Below are positions 49,271 through 59,074 of a stretch of DNA of 64,000 nucleotides, in pieces (position 1 is the first letter of the stretch; every line of letters begins with the position of its first letter). A program made the translations under genes and the position numbers. A model generated the notes under the pieces. The model was not told the origin of the DNA. It searched no databases and saw only the letters and a list, made by a program, of their open reading frames with translations. Source of the stretch: Rhodopirellula sp. SM50 (GTDB lineage: Bacteria > Planctomycetota > Planctomycetia > Pirellulales > Pirellulaceae); NCBI RefSeq assembly GCF_002289565.1, contig NZ_NTFY01000080.1, positions 1 to 64,000 on the forward strand, read 5' to 3'.

Positions 49271-49320
49271 CGAGTTCATCCCGAGCGTGTGGCCAGGCGC
49301 GATCGGAGCCCCATCCGTTC

Positions 49321-52300
49321 TCACCAGCTGCCGAACGCCTCATCGAGTAACCGCAACGACTCGTCTCCGCCAATCGCGCGGTCGGCGATCGTGTCGGTCA
49401 TCAAGGCGACTGAGCGGTCCCTGTTGTTCGACTCGGCCGTCGCATCGGTATCGGCAATCTCCGCGGACGGGGTTGCCGATCGTGCCTGCGGCGAACGAGT
49501 GACCAGCAACGAGACCGTGAATTCGTCGCCGGTTTCAGAATCATCCGCGACTTCCGCCCGTTGCGACTGCCCTCCCGAACCAGACGATGAGCCGTTGGAT
49601 GTCGGCGGTGGGGGTGGCGGCGGCGGGCTGGACGGCCCATTCCAATCGCCTGAGATCGGAGTCCAACCGGCATTCCCGCCGGGCCCGAAGATGAAGAAGT
49701 AGTCCGAGGCTCCGGCGGTAAACGAATCCTTCAAGTGAAACCGCGAGACCGCAGGCTCATACAAGCCGATCGTGTCGGTGCCGTCGCCGTTCCAGTCGCC
49801 CACCATCGGCAGCCAACCGGCATTGCCGCCGGGGCCGAAACCAAAATACTGGTCCGAAGCCCCCGACGTGAACGTGTCTTTGAGATGGAACAGTGAGATG
49901 TCGGGTTGGTACAAGCCGATCGTGTCGGTGCCGTCACCATTCCAGTCGCCGGCCAACGGGATCCAGCCGGCATTGCCGCCGGGGCCAAAGGCAAAGTATT
50001 GGTCCGAAGCGCCCGACGTGAACGTGTCTTTGAGATGGAACAATGAAATATCCGGTTGGTACAGCCCGATGGTGTCGGTGCCATCGCCGTTCCAGTCGCC
50101 GGCCAACGGAATCCAGCCCGCGTTGCCGCCGGGGCCAAAGGCAAAGTATTGGTCCGAGGCCCCCGGCGTGAAGCTGTCTTTGAGATGGAACAACGAGATG
50201 TCTGGTTGGTACAGCCCGATGGTGTCGGTGCCATCGCCGTTCCAATCGCCCGACAACGGGATCCAGCCCGCGTTGCCGCCGGGACCGAAGGCAAAAAACT
50301 GATCTGAACCACCTGATGACAACGCGTTTCTGAGATGGAACAGCGGAGCATCGGGTTGGTACAGTCCGATCGTATCAAGCGTGATGCTGCCCGAACCCAA
50401 ACTGCCGTCGTCATTGGAAATCGTGCCGATCGCCGACGTGACGGCCAAACGGGCACCGTCGGACGGCCCCGACAACGTGACCGTGAATCGCTCGTCGGCT
50501 TCCGCGACGCTGTCACCACTGACGTTGAACGTCACCACCTGTGATGTGGTTTGCCCGGCCTGGAATTGAACTTGCCCCGACGGAAACGAACCGCCAAAGT
50601 CGGCGGCGTTGACCGGATTCCCATCGCGAGGCGTCACGGCATAATTGACGGTCGCCGACGATGACACGTTACCGCTCCGCGTCACCGTGAAGCTAAACGA
50701 TGTCGTGCCGGAATCCCCTTCGGACTGTGTCAGATTTGATGCATTGATCGATGCGATCGTGGTCGCAGGAATCACTTCGCTGATCGCCAACCCGGGGGTC
50801 ACAATCCCTTCGCTTCCCGCGTTGGCTTCGACACGGACGCGGATCGTCCCGAACTCGGTCGCGGTGACGCGTTCGGCATACGACTCCAACGTCCGTGCGC
50901 TGCTGCCAGCTTCGTCATTGATCAACAGCACCCCGTTGCTGGTCACCTGGTTGAACGTGATCGGCGTGCCGTCACCGGTGATCGTGACGCGCTGGTCGAA
51001 GGTCCCTTGGAAATTCTCGAGGGCAAAGACATACAGGTCATATTGAAACCCCGGTGTCAGGCCGGCCCAGGTGACGTCGATCGGTACCGTCGGTCCGCCG
51101 AAAGGACCGCTGTAGAGCAGCCCGTCGATCCCCGCCAACGAAGGCGTGTGGCTGGGCAACGTGCCGCTCGAAGGCGTCGAGGTGCCGCTGCCGGTGTTGT
51201 CATCAAACAACAAGTCGATCGTGGTTGCGTTTCCGGCTTCGTCGATCAAGTCATTCAAAACAAACGACGGCGGATTCGAACCGACATCCACCCGCGTCCA
51301 ATTCGTCGGCGACGAACCCGCGATGGGGTCAAAGTCGATGCCCACCAATTGACCGCTGCCGGACGCCGGCAATGCCGTGTCGTTGTCGATGATGTCCGCG
51401 GCCACACTGGCAACGGCCAGCGAGAGCGGATAATTCGTCGCGTCGTCGGTGGCGGTAATCGCGTGCGAAATGGTACTCGCGTGCGTCCCTTCGACGGCCA
51501 AGTCATCGATCGCACGCACAAAGACATTTTGCGGCGTGGTGCTATTGAACACCAACGTTTGGGTGCCGGCGAATGATCCGGCCGCGCCGCTCAAACTGAT
51601 TTCGCTCTGTGCGTCGGCCGTTACCGTGATCGTCACGTCTGCACCGCCGTTGGGCACAGCGTCCAACGCGATCTGATAGGAATCGGTCACAATACCCGGT
51701 GTTTCGCGGAGTGCTGTGCCGGAACCGGTTTCCACGATCGTCACGCCCGCGGCCGAAGCGTTGGCGGAGACTGAAAAATCCTGGTCGGAGATGTCAAAGA
51801 ACACGTTGCCGACGCCCTTGGCACGAATCCGAGCTTGGCTGGTCGAGGCGTCAAGATTCGGCACCACGACCGATGCTGACCCGTTGTTGGGATAGTTGCC
51901 GAGCAGAATCGGAAACGTGTTCCCGCCGTCCAGGGACAGGCTCAACTGGATCGTCGCCGTGTTGATTCCGTTGGCATCGGTTCCCGCGACGGCCCAGGTC
52001 ACCGTTTCGCTGCTGCCGCCGGACCACGTCACCGAGGTGTTGGGCGACGTGACTTCAAACGCCGCGCCGGTATCGACCACGGTCACGCGCACGTCATCGC
52101 TGCGGACGCCACTGATCGTCGCGCCGCTGACATCGTGATTGTCACGCGCCGTCGCGCGGAAATTCATGACGCGACTTTGCGTCGGTAAATGTTCGCCGCG
52201 ATTGGTTAACGGACTGGTGTTGGCCAAAATGTCCGACAGCCGTGGAAAGGTGCGATCCGGGGCGGCTGTCGGGGCAAAGGAGCGAAACAGTGGGCCGACC

Positions 52301-53430
52301 GCATCGTTGGCGTCGGGGATCGGCACCGTTTGTCCGCTGCTGGGTGAACCGACATCGATCTGCTCCCAGGTGTACGTCAGGTAGTCACCGGAGTCGGGAT
52401 CCGAGGCGTCGGCGGTCAACACAAAGGGTGTGCCGGCGGGGATCGTGACATCGGGGCCGGCATCGATGGTCGGGATGGTATTGCCGTTGGCCACCGGCGG
52501 TCGCAAGGTGGGGATTGTGGTTGAGATGAAGCGTTGGATTTCGTCAAAGCTTCCCGCGTGAAAGTAACGTTCGTCGCCGGGTTCGACCGGCAGATTGTCG
52601 CTGCCGCAAATCCCCTGATACGCCATGATCGTCGATCCGCTGCCGGGTTCGTATGAACTTTCGACGGCGCGTTGCGAACAGTTCCCCGACGCGCCGTTGA
52701 ACGAATGCTCGGCGCCGAATTGATGCCCGAGTTCGTGCAGCAGAATGCCGAGCAGCGAATCGGTGACGGTGACGACGCTGTTGGACCCCAGGGTCAGAGG
52801 CGACGAGACGCCGGAGACGCCTTGCGCCTTGTTGCTCTGTCCGACCGCCCCCAGCGTTGCCAATCCACCGCCGGCGCCGACCGCCAGCACGTGGCCGAGA
52901 TCATATTCGTTGCGTTGGCCCACTCCCGTCGTCGAACTGCCGGAAATCGTCAACCGGTCTTCGATCTCCGGGCCGTTTTCAATCAACAGGGAGTTCGTGT
53001 CGCTGTCGCTGTATCCATCGAAGGACGTGCTGCCGGTGGAAATCAGCAGGTCGTTGTCGGGAATCAACTCCAGCTTGATCGCCAACTCACGCTGAAAGAT
53101 CGCGTTCACCTCGGCAACGATCTGATCGAGTGCATCGCTGGCCACATTCCGCTGCTCCGTTTGTGTCGCCGATTGTGGATTGCAGGTCGTCGAGACGGTG
53201 CAGGCCTCTGTGGTGAATTCGACCGTGGTGGCCAAAGCCAGTTTGTAGGTCGACACGCCTGCTCCGACGCTCAGATTGTCGACACCGATCGCCAGCAACA
53301 GACGCCGTTCCAGAACTTCGAAGACGCGGCGGCGCGACGGCCGGCGGGGCGTCACGTCACCCCGGCCGGTGGCGGTCAACCCTCGTTTTCGACGTGGTTT
53401 CGAATAAACGTGACGTCTGTTTGCGGACAT
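49321..53430 (-). CDS. Giant LEPR-xLL secreted metalloprotease
   Basis: About 1,369 residues. The ATG at 53430 (MSANRRHVYSKPRRKR) leads to a planctomycete LEPR-xLL N terminus, RRRVFEVLERRLLLAIG. A reprolysin-like zinc peptidase domain follows with the full HExxHxxGxxH motif, HELGHQFGAEH (residues 232-242), inside LLGILLHELGHQFGAEHSFNG. The middle (about 330-1010) consists of Ig/cadherin-like and Calx-beta segments. The C-terminal quarter is five 50-residue repeats (TIGLYQPDISLFHLKD...FGPGGNAGWIPLAGDWNGDGTD) of FG-GAP/VCBS-like composition, then a Ser/Gly/Pro tail. Likely an extracellular or cell-wall-bound protease with a repeat stalk. Confidence 0.88.
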   Translation of the reverse strand: MSANRRHVYSKPRRKRGLTATGRGDVTPRRPSRRRVFEVLERRLLLAIGVDNLSVGAGVSTYKLALATTVEFTTEACTVSTTCNPQSATQTEQRNVASDALDQIVAEVNAIFQRELAIKLELIPDNDLLISTGSTSFDGYSDSDTNSLLIENGPEIEDRLTISGSSTTGVGQRNEYDLGHVLAVGAGGGLATLGAVGQSNKAQGVSGVSSPLTLGSNSVVTVTDSLLGILLHELGHQFGAEHSFNGASGNCSQRAVESSYEPGSGSTIMAYQGICGSDNLPVEPGDERYFHAGSFDEIQRFISTTIPTLRPPVANGNTIPTIDAGPDVTIPAGTPFVLTADASDPDSGDYLTYTWEQIDVGSPSSGQTVPIPDANDAVGPLFRSFAPTAAPDRTFPRLSDILANTSPLTNRGEHLPTQSRVMNFRATARDNHDVSGATISGVRSDDVRVTVVDTGAAFEVTSPNTSVTWSGGSSETVTWAVAGTDANGINTATIQLSLSLDGGNTFPILLGNYPNNGSASVVVPNLDASTSQARIRAKGVGNVFFDISDQDFSVSANASAAGVTIVETGSGTALRETPGIVTDSYQIALDAVPNGGADVTITVTADAQSEISLSGAAGSFAGTQTLVFNSTTPQNVFVRAIDDLAVEGTHASTISHAITATDDATNYPLSLAVASVAADIIDNDTALPASGSGQLVGIDFDPIAGSSPTNWTRVDVGSNPPSFVLNDLIDEAGNATTIDLLFDDNTGSGTSTPSSGTLPSHTPSLAGIDGLLYSGPFGGPTVPIDVTWAGLTPGFQYDLYVFALENFQGTFDQRVTITGDGTPITFNQVTSNGVLLINDEAGSSARTLESYAERVTATEFGTIRVRVEANAGSEGIVTPGLAISEVIPATTIASINASNLTQSEGDSGTTSFSFTVTRSGNVSSSATVNYAVTPRDGNPVNAADFGGSFPSGQVQFQAGQTTSQVVTFNVSGDSVAEADERFTVTLSGPSDGARLAVTSAIGTISNDDGSLGSGSITLDTIGLYQPDAPLFHLRNALSSGGSDQFFAFGPGGNAGWIPLSGDWNGDGTDTIGLYQPDISLFHLKDSFTPGASDQYFAFGPGGNAGWIPLAGDWNGDGTDTIGLYQPDISLFHLKDTFTSGASDQYFAFGPGGNAGWIPLAGDWNGDGTDTIGLYQPDISLFHLKDTFTSGASDQYFGFGPGGNAGWLPMVGDWNGDGTDTIGLYEPAVSRFHLKDSFTAGASDYFFIFGPGGNAGWTPISGDWNGPSSPPPPPPPPTSNGSSSGSGGQSQRAEVADDSETGDEFTVSLLVTRSPQARSATPSAEIADTDATAESNNRDRSVALMTDTIADRAIGGDESLRLLDEAFGSW
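49661..50400 (-). repeat. 150-bp x5 tandem repeat coding for 50-residue units
   Basis: Landmark (C/G)GTGTCGGTG occurs at 49771, 49921, 50071 and 50221, with a diverged fifth unit at 50371; spacing is exactly 150 bp. The inner copies are nearly identical, so they arose recently or are homogenised by recombination. Each unit encodes one TIGLYQPD...GDWNGDGTD module of the metalloprotease. Confidence 0.95.
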
Positions 53431-54126
53431 GTAAGGAGCTCTTTCGTCTGGCCTGATCGTGACAACAAATCCGTCGAGTGGGGGCCGCCCGTTCGGGACC
53501 GGCCGACGAAGAAGAAAGGCCCCAGATGCAGCGGTCATCGCTCAACACAAACATGTGGAACATCCTCCATCCTTCCTGCCGAATCCGATCGCGAAACGTT
53601 TTTCTTTGGTTTGATAAGATCCTTTATGCCGGTTATTCCCGTTTCATCATCCAACCCCAGTTTAGTCCTCCCGGGCAGCACTGCACAATTTTGCCGTCCG
53701 TCGCTGCAGGGGTTAGCGGAACAGCGCGAGCGGGCTGTCGATTTTGTGAGCCGTGACGCGTAAGCGGCAGGGCCTTACGGCGCCCGCCCGAGGCCTTCCG
53801 GCGCCCGCCCGAGGCCTTCCGGCGCCCGCCCGAGGCCTTACGGCCAGCGGCTCACTATTGACTCAGCAGTTCCCGACGAAATCGACAGACCGCGAGCCGC
53901 CCGGTTTCAGCTTGGACGCAGGTTGACGTACCGGAGGGCTCGTGCCCTGCCGCTAAAAACACACCCCGGCTGATCCCTAACGAACAGCGCGGGCGTCATC
54001 CGCGTGGGCGTGAATTCCGAAATCGATTTCACCAATCCTGTTCTTGCCCACCAGAATCACCCCGCGAAAAGGCGTAGACTGTCAGCCAGGTTCCAGATTC
54101 ACCATCACGACATTCAAGGTTTTTTG
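53431..54126. other. Repeat-containing divergent intergenic region
   Basis: No gene supported in the 696 bp between two divergently transcribed protease genes. Contents: a GCGGAACAGCGCGAGCGGGC palindrome (about 53716-53745), a 21-bp GGCGCCCGCCCGAGGCCTT unit repeated at 53779, 53800 and 53821, and a CCGGAGGGCTCGTGCCCTGC unit at about 53932-53955. The two promoters are probably outside these repeats. Confidence 0.7.
53779..53841 (+). repeat. 21-bp x3 GC-rich tandem repeat
   Basis: Three units of GGCGCCCGCCCGAGGCCTT(C/A)C in exact 21-bp register, at 53779, 53800 and 53821. A multiple of three, but no plausible gene spans it. Confidence 0.9.
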
Positions 54127-56148
54127 ATGCGTCTCCTTTCCGCATACCTGCTCACCGTTGCGACGCTTTTGGGAAATACCGGCCTGATCGCCCAAGACCC
54201 AACCCCCGACCAACGAAAGTACCTGCTCGACCGTGTCGACGACGTCGCCATCGTCCAGCTCTACGTCGACGGGTTCGACCAGTTGTCGCTGCGAGAAAAA
54301 ACACTGATTTATCATCTCTCCCAAGCCGCCATCGCCGGACGCGACATCTACATCGACCAACGCTACCGCTACTCGCTTCGCATTCGCGATGTCCTGGAGG
54401 GTGTGTTGACGCATCCGCAAGGGATCGACGAAACAACCCTCGCCGCGATTCGCAAATACATGAAACTGTTCTGGGTCAACAATGGGCCTCACAGTGCGTT
54501 GACGGCACAGAAAAATCTGTTGGAGTGTTCTGTCGACGCGTTTAAAGCTGCCGTCAAACAAGCCGTGAAAAATGGTGCCAAACTGCCGGCGTCCGGCGAA
54601 GAGCTCTTCACGCTGATGCTGGAGATCGAACCGGTGTTGTTTGACCCCGAATTTGAAACACACGTCACTCAAAAATCACCGCCCGACGGCGTCGACATTC
54701 TGACTGCCAGCGCCAACAACCTCTACCACAACGTCACCACCGCGGATCTGGACGGGTTTCAAGAACGCTACCCGCTCAATTCACAACTGATCAAAACAGA
54801 CAGCGGAAAACTACGTGAAAACGTCTACCGCAGCGGATTGGACAGCCTGGTTCCCGCCGGCATGTACGCCCAGCCGATCGCCAACATCGTCTCCCATCTC
54901 GAAGCTGCCATTCCCTTTGCCACGCCCGAGATGGCGCGTGCCCTGGGCGCACTGATTCATTATTACCGCACCGGCGAAGCCGTCGATTTCTATGGGTACA
55001 ACATCGCTTGGGTCGCCGACAAAGACAGCCCCGTCGATACCATCAACGGGTTCATCGAAGTCTACATGGATGCGCGGGGCATCAAGGGATCGTGGGAGGC
55101 CGCGGTCTACTTCAACGATCCGATCAAAATGGACATGATTCGAAAGTTCGCCGACAACGCCCAGTGGTTTGAAGACCGCATGCCGTACGCCGAATCGTTT
55201 CGCAAAGACAACGTGAAGGGGATTTCGGCCAAAGCGATCCAAGTCGTGATGGAAACCGGTGACTCCGGCCCCGTCACTCCGATCGGAATCAATTTGCCCA
55301 ACGACGCAACCATTCGCCAGCGATACGGCAGCAAGTCCGTTTCGCTCAGCAACGTCATGGAAGCGTATGACAAGGCCAGCACGCCATCGGCGCGGGCGGA
55401 GTTCTGTTACGACGATGCTGAGTTCGCCCGGGCAGATCAATGGAAATCCACCGCGCTGGCGCTGGAAGTGAACATGCACGAAGTCATCGGGCATGCCTCC
55501 GGCCAAGTCAACGAAGGCATCGACCCCGCCGTCTCGATCAAGGAATACTACAGCGCGCTCGAAGAAGGACGGGCCGACCTGGTCGCGTTGTATTTTATCG
55601 GCAATCCGAAATTGATCGAACTCGGGTTGGTCGAAAACGAAACGGACCTGAAAGAGATGCAGCTGGCGGCCTATGAAGCCTACACGCGAAACGCGATGAC
55701 CCAACTGCGGCGGATCAAGTCGGGGACGACGATCGAAGAAGACCACATGCGGAATCGGCAAATGATTGTCGGCTGGCTGGCTGCCAACACGGACGCCATC
55801 CGCGTCGACGTTCGGGACGGAAAAACATACTTCCGAGTCGCGGACGTGGCCGCGTGGCATCGCGGGGTCGGTCAATTATTGGCCGAAGTGCAGCGGATCA
55901 AATCCGAAGGCGACCGAGCTTCTGCCGAACGGTTGATGAAGGATTACGCGATCAACATCAATGTCGCGTTGCGCGACGAAGTGTTGCGACGTTATGCCGA
56001 TTTGGACCAACCCGCCTACACCGGTTTTGTTCAACCCGAACTGACCCCGACGATCGACGACCAGGGCAACATCACCGACGTCCAGATCTCCTACCCCCAA
56101 GACCTGGAAACCCAAATGCTGAAGTGGTCCGGGGCGATGGTCCATTAG
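54127..56148 (+). CDS. Secreted M49-family (dipeptidyl peptidase III-like) peptidase
   Basis: 673 residues from the ATG at 54127, which starts a Sec signal peptide (MRLLSAYLLTVATLLGNTGLIAQ); a longer open frame upstream would hide it. The zinc site is HExxGH, HEVIGH (451-456), followed by the third ligand motif EExxAD, EEGRAD (479-484), both typical of family M49. MALEVNMHEVIGHASGQVNEGI and KEYYSALEEGRADLVALYFIG bracket it. M49 members remove dipeptides from the N terminus of peptides; a periplasmic location is unusual compared with the cytosolic eukaryotic enzyme but common in bacteria. Divergent from the LEPR-xLL metalloprotease. Confidence 0.9.
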   Translation: MRLLSAYLLTVATLLGNTGLIAQDPTPDQRKYLLDRVDDVAIVQLYVDGFDQLSLREKTLIYHLSQAAIAGRDIYIDQRYRYSLRIRDVLEGVLTHPQGIDETTLAAIRKYMKLFWVNNGPHSALTAQKNLLECSVDAFKAAVKQAVKNGAKLPASGEELFTLMLEIEPVLFDPEFETHVTQKSPPDGVDILTASANNLYHNVTTADLDGFQERYPLNSQLIKTDSGKLRENVYRSGLDSLVPAGMYAQPIANIVSHLEAAIPFATPEMARALGALIHYYRTGEAVDFYGYNIAWVADKDSPVDTINGFIEVYMDARGIKGSWEAAVYFNDPIKMDMIRKFADNAQWFEDRMPYAESFRKDNVKGISAKAIQVVMETGDSGPVTPIGINLPNDATIRQRYGSKSVSLSNVMEAYDKASTPSARAEFCYDDAEFARADQWKSTALALEVNMHEVIGHASGQVNEGIDPAVSIKEYYSALEEGRADLVALYFIGNPKLIELGLVENETDLKEMQLAAYEAYTRNAMTQLRRIKSGTTIEEDHMRNRQMIVGWLAANTDAIRVDVRDGKTYFRVADVAAWHRGVGQLLAEVQRIKSEGDRASAERLMKDYAININVALRDEVLRRYADLDQPAYTGFVQPELTPTIDDQGNITDVQISYPQDLETQMLKWSGAMVH

Positions 56149-56564
56149 TCAGTTCAGCGGCAACCGGTCGATGACCCGTTGACATCAGCCGCGAGAGCGC
56201 CAGCGATTCCAGCATCCCGAGGGATGCTCGCGAGTAGCCGGAGGTCAGCGCAACGCCACCTCCGGGGAGCATTTCGGCAATGAGCGAGTTAGCGGAACGG
56301 CACGAGCGGCCTGTCGATTGAATCAGCCATTTGGCGCGAGCCTACGGGCCCTGGTGTGTTTTCTTCGTGCTACAGGCCCGTACGCTAGCGCGAAACGGCT
56401 GATCCCTTGTGTGATCGGATTAAATCTGTGTGATCGGATTAAATCTGTGTGATCGGATTAAATCTGTGTGATCGGATTAAATCGACAGGCCGCGAGCCGT
56501 CCGGTCGCAGCTTGCAAACACCGCGAACGACCGGAGGGCTCGCGCCCTACCGCTAACCGCTAAC
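56149..56564. other. Repeat-filled intergenic region
   Basis: No gene. A GCCGGAGGTCAGCGCAACGC REP-like hairpin (about 56233-56262) precedes copy B of the large palindromic repeat. The latter contains a 19-bp x4 tandem stretch and ends at the stop codon of the FKBP gene. Confidence 0.75.
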
Positions 56565-56568
56565 TCAC
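56286..56568. repeat. Large palindromic repeat, copy B
   Basis: Delimited by GAGTTAGCGG and the inverse CCGCTAACTC, the second of which overlaps the 3' end of the FKBP gene. The core (AATCAGCCATTTGGCGCGAG, CTACGGGCCCTGGTGTGTTT, GCTAGCGCGAAACGGCTGAT) is almost identical to copy A (13839-14041) and copy C (57909-58033). Expanded by a 19-bp tandem array (56411-56486). Confidence 0.8.
56411..56486 (+). repeat. 19-bp x4 tandem repeat
   Basis: GTGATCGGATTAAATCTGT is repeated at 56411, 56430, 56449 and 56468, the final unit ending in GACAGG instead of TGTGTG. In copies A and C of the surrounding palindrome the corresponding stretch occurs once, so it has expanded here. Confidence 0.95.
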
Positions 56569-57116
56569 TTAATCTCAACGAGTTCGACGATGAAGTGCAG
56601 TCGGGCTCGTGGAGGGATCGGGCCGCCGGGGGTGCCGCGCTCGCCGTAGCCGAGTTCATGGGGGATGTCCAATTCGATCATGCCGCCCTCACCGATCAAT
56701 TGCAGTCCTTCGGTCCAACCGGGAATCACACGTTTGAGCGGAAAGGGAGTCGGCTTCCCCCGGCGATACGAGCTGTCGAAAATCTTCTTGGAGTCCAACC
56801 AGCCCTTGTAGTGCGCCACGACGCTGTCGGTGGCCTTGGGTTTGGGGTTGTCACTCTTGCGGAGCACGCGGTACTGCAGTCCCGAATCGGTTTTGCTGAA
56901 TTTCTTGGGTGCATCGGGATCGATCTTACCCGGCGAAACCTTCTCCAGCTTGTCGGCCGGACCCGCCGTGATGGCGCCCTGGCTGGTCTGGACGTCTTGC
57001 TGCAGTTTATCCGCGGTGTTGAGCACGCCGCCGATCGCACTGCCCTGACCCCATGATGTCGCCGCCAACAGCAAGACCGCAACAAACGGAGTTCCGAGCA
57101 CGATTGATTGTTTCAT
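56565..57116 (-). CDS. FKBP-type peptidyl-prolyl cis-trans isomerase
   Basis: 183 residues with a Sec signal (MKQSIVLGTPFVAVLLLAATSWGQ), so exported. After a polar linker of about 55 residues the FKBP domain runs from KTDSGLQYRVL to the end, with HYKGWLDSKKIFDSSYRRGKP, the substrate-pocket stretch FPLKRVIPGWTEGLQLIGEGG and the closing IPPRARLHFIVELVEI. Likely assists folding of exported proteins. A single FKBP domain, no operon partner; divergent from the CBS gene. Confidence 0.95.
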   Translation of the reverse strand: MKQSIVLGTPFVAVLLLAATSWGQGSAIGGVLNTADKLQQDVQTSQGAITAGPADKLEKVSPGKIDPDAPKKFSKTDSGLQYRVLRKSDNPKPKATDSVVAHYKGWLDSKKIFDSSYRRGKPTPFPLKRVIPGWTEGLQLIGEGGMIELDIPHELGYGERGTPGGPIPPRARLHFIVELVEIK

Positions 57117-57345
57117 CGAAGTGAACCTGACTGAGGAAGGGCGAAAGAAGATGGGGCCGTGACTGCATCGATCGGAAGGTCAAAATTGTACTCGATTCGT
57201 TGATCGGTCGAGAGCAGCAGATTCTGGGCGGGAATCGGCATACGGTTTGCGGACTGATTCGATTTCGTTTCCGGTGACCAGATGCTGTGACCATCGGGCA
57301 CGTGTCCAAAACGGTAAATCTTCCTTGACGCCTGAGGAAAGCTCA

Positions 57346-57819
57346 ATGACGACCATCGATTCGAATTTAGAAACCAAGGTGCAAAGCGTCATGCAACGGC
57401 ACCCTGTGACTATTCACGACTATCAAACCGTCCACGACGCCGTCGACACGATGACCGAGCACCATGTTTCGGCGCTGCCGGTCGTCGACGATGGACACTA
57501 TCTCAAAGGTATCCTCACGCTCAACGATCTCGTCCGATTGGTTCAAGATGCCGAACGAACGCTCGAAAGCGACTTGGCGATCTACGACACCAGTTTTCTG
57601 GTTGCCGACATCATCCGCGAAACCCTCGGTACCGATGAAGTCGCCAGCGTGATGTCGGGCGTGATGTTCAAAGTCAAGCAGGAAGACACACTCAAGAGTG
57701 CCGCAAAGTTGATGATCGAACATCAACTGCATCATCTTCCCGTCGTCGGCAAAGACATGAAATTGCTGGGGATCCTGTCTTCGATGGATTTCGTTCGCGT
57801 TGTCGCCGACGCGACTTAG
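57346..57819 (+). CDS. CBS-pair protein
   Basis: 157 residues: two CBS motifs (TKVQSVMQRHPVTIHDYQTVHDAVDTM ... HHVSALPVVDDGHYLKGILTLNDL; then VMSGVMFKVKQEDTLKSAAKLM ... HHLPVVGKDMKLLGILSSMDFVRVV). The ATG at 57346 follows a TGAGGAAAGCTCA ribosome-binding site; the in-frame ATG 99 bp upstream encodes an unrelated leader. The motifs are separated by a longer helix (ESDLAIYDTSFLVADIIRETLG). Soluble, nucleotide-sensing by family; partner unknown. Confidence 0.9.
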   Translation: MTTIDSNLETKVQSVMQRHPVTIHDYQTVHDAVDTMTEHHVSALPVVDDGHYLKGILTLNDLVRLVQDAERTLESDLAIYDTSFLVADIIRETLGTDEVASVMSGVMFKVKQEDTLKSAAKLMIEHQLHHLPVVGKDMKLLGILSSMDFVRVVADAT

Positions 57820-57908
57820 CTAACGAGGCGATGACGACTCCAGCACGTGGCGTCAGCCGGTGGCGCGTGGCGATCTCATTGCCTGCCCGCGCCGCTCGCT
57901 CATCGGCT

Positions 57909-58033
57909 TGTCGATTTAATGAGCCGTTTGGCGCGAGCCTACGGGCCCTGGTGTGTTTTTTTTCGTGCCAGAGGCCCGTACGCTTGCGCGAAACGGCTGA
58001 TCCCGCGTGTGATCGGATTAAATCGACAGGCCG
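57909..58033. repeat. Large palindromic repeat, copy C
   Basis: Core copy of the family at 13839 and 56286: AATGAGCCGTTTGGCGCGAG, CTACGGGCCCTGGTGTGTTT and CGCTTGCGCGAAACGGCTGA, closing with the ATTAAATCGACAGGCC arm that mirrors GGCTTGTCGATTTAAT. Lies between the CBS gene and the convergent universal stress protein gene. Confidence 0.8.
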
Positions 58034-58093
58034 TGACGCTTCCCGCTGGCATCGGCGAGCCAGGCCGGCTCGCCCGCTTGTTTTTCTAACGGC

Positions 58094-59074
58094 TCACGAC
58101 ACCACCTTCGACTCCAGGGTTTCGCCGGCAACGGGGCAGACGAATCCCGGCGGTTTCAACGCCAACACGCTGCAGGACACGTCGGCCAAGACGGATTCGG
58201 CGGTATTGCCGATCAAAAAGCCGGCGATCCCGGTTCGGCAGACGGTCCCCATGACTAACAGGTCCGCTTGCACCTCCTCCACCATGTCCGAGATCACGTC
58301 GGCCGCCGGTCCACGCCGGACGTGCAACTCCGGTGATACTTCGGTCCTCCCCGCGGCCCGATGGAGCTCGCCAAGATGGGTGCGGATGTTTTCCGCATGA
58401 ATCGAAAACACGTCCTCGAATTGATCTTCGCCAAACGATTGATGAAACGGTGATTCCATCGGCAGTTCGAACGGGACTTCCAAAGGCATTTCCCAAGCAC
58501 TCAACCAATGCAACGTCGCCTCGTCGCTGCGTGCGATATCCAGTGACAGCTCCGCGATCGCTTCGTTTAACTTCTTGTGCGGGGTGTCCTGTCGGTCGAC
58601 GTCGATCGCCGCCAAGACCTGGTCGAATTCGCCGTGTACCTGGGGCTTCAATAGCAGCATCGCGCACGGGCACATCCGCAACAACGCACGGGCCACGCTG
58701 CCGACCACGCGGCCGGCTCCGCGAAATCCATCGGCCGCCTTGATCACCAAATCGTGGTCGTTGCGGAGCACTTCGCGGATCACTTCCATCGCCGGATCAC
58801 CGACGGTGACAACGATTTCGATGGGAACGGACGAGTCGTAGAACTCGCTGACCTGTTCTTGCAGCTTGGCACGATGATCTTCAATCAACAGCCGTTGCAA
58901 CTCGTCCGGGCTGGCAACACCCTTGAACAAACGCAGGATCCGGGGCACGGGTTTGATCACATCCATCAGCGTCAACGAGGCGCCGTTTTCCATCGCCAGC
59001 ACAATCGCTCGCGCAATCGCACCCTCGGGTTCCTCCGTGCCCGTGTACACCAACAACTTTTTGAATCGTTCCAT
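58094..59074 (-). CDS. Tandem universal stress protein
   Basis: 326 residues holding two UspA-like domains (about 5-145 and 155-310), as in UspE. Domain 1: KKLLVYTGTEEPEGAIARAI ... VIKAADGFRGAGRVVGSVARALLRMCPCAMLLL. Domain 2: QVLAAIDVDRQDTPHKKLNEAI ... ADLLVMGTVCRTGIAGFLIGNTAESVLADVSCSVLAL, which contains the G-x2-G-x9-G(S/T)-type ATP loop. The ATG at 59074 has CGAGGG upstream; the codon just before it is a TTG and was not used. Soluble stress-related protein, monocistronic. Confidence 0.93.
   Translation of the reverse strand: MERFKKLLVYTGTEEPEGAIARAIVLAMENGASLTLMDVIKPVPRILRLFKGVASPDELQRLLIEDHRAKLQEQVSEFYDSSVPIEIVVTVGDPAMEVIREVLRNDHDLVIKAADGFRGAGRVVGSVARALLRMCPCAMLLLKPQVHGEFDQVLAAIDVDRQDTPHKKLNEAIAELSLDIARSDEATLHWLSAWEMPLEVPFELPMESPFHQSFGEDQFEDVFSIHAENIRTHLGELHRAAGRTEVSPELHVRRGPAADVISDMVEEVQADLLVMGTVCRTGIAGFLIGNTAESVLADVSCSVLALKPPGFVCPVAGETLESKVVS

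Noticed and set aside
52672-53763. 363-residue plus-strand frame
   Set aside because: Antisense to the N terminus of the metalloprotease and extends into repeats.
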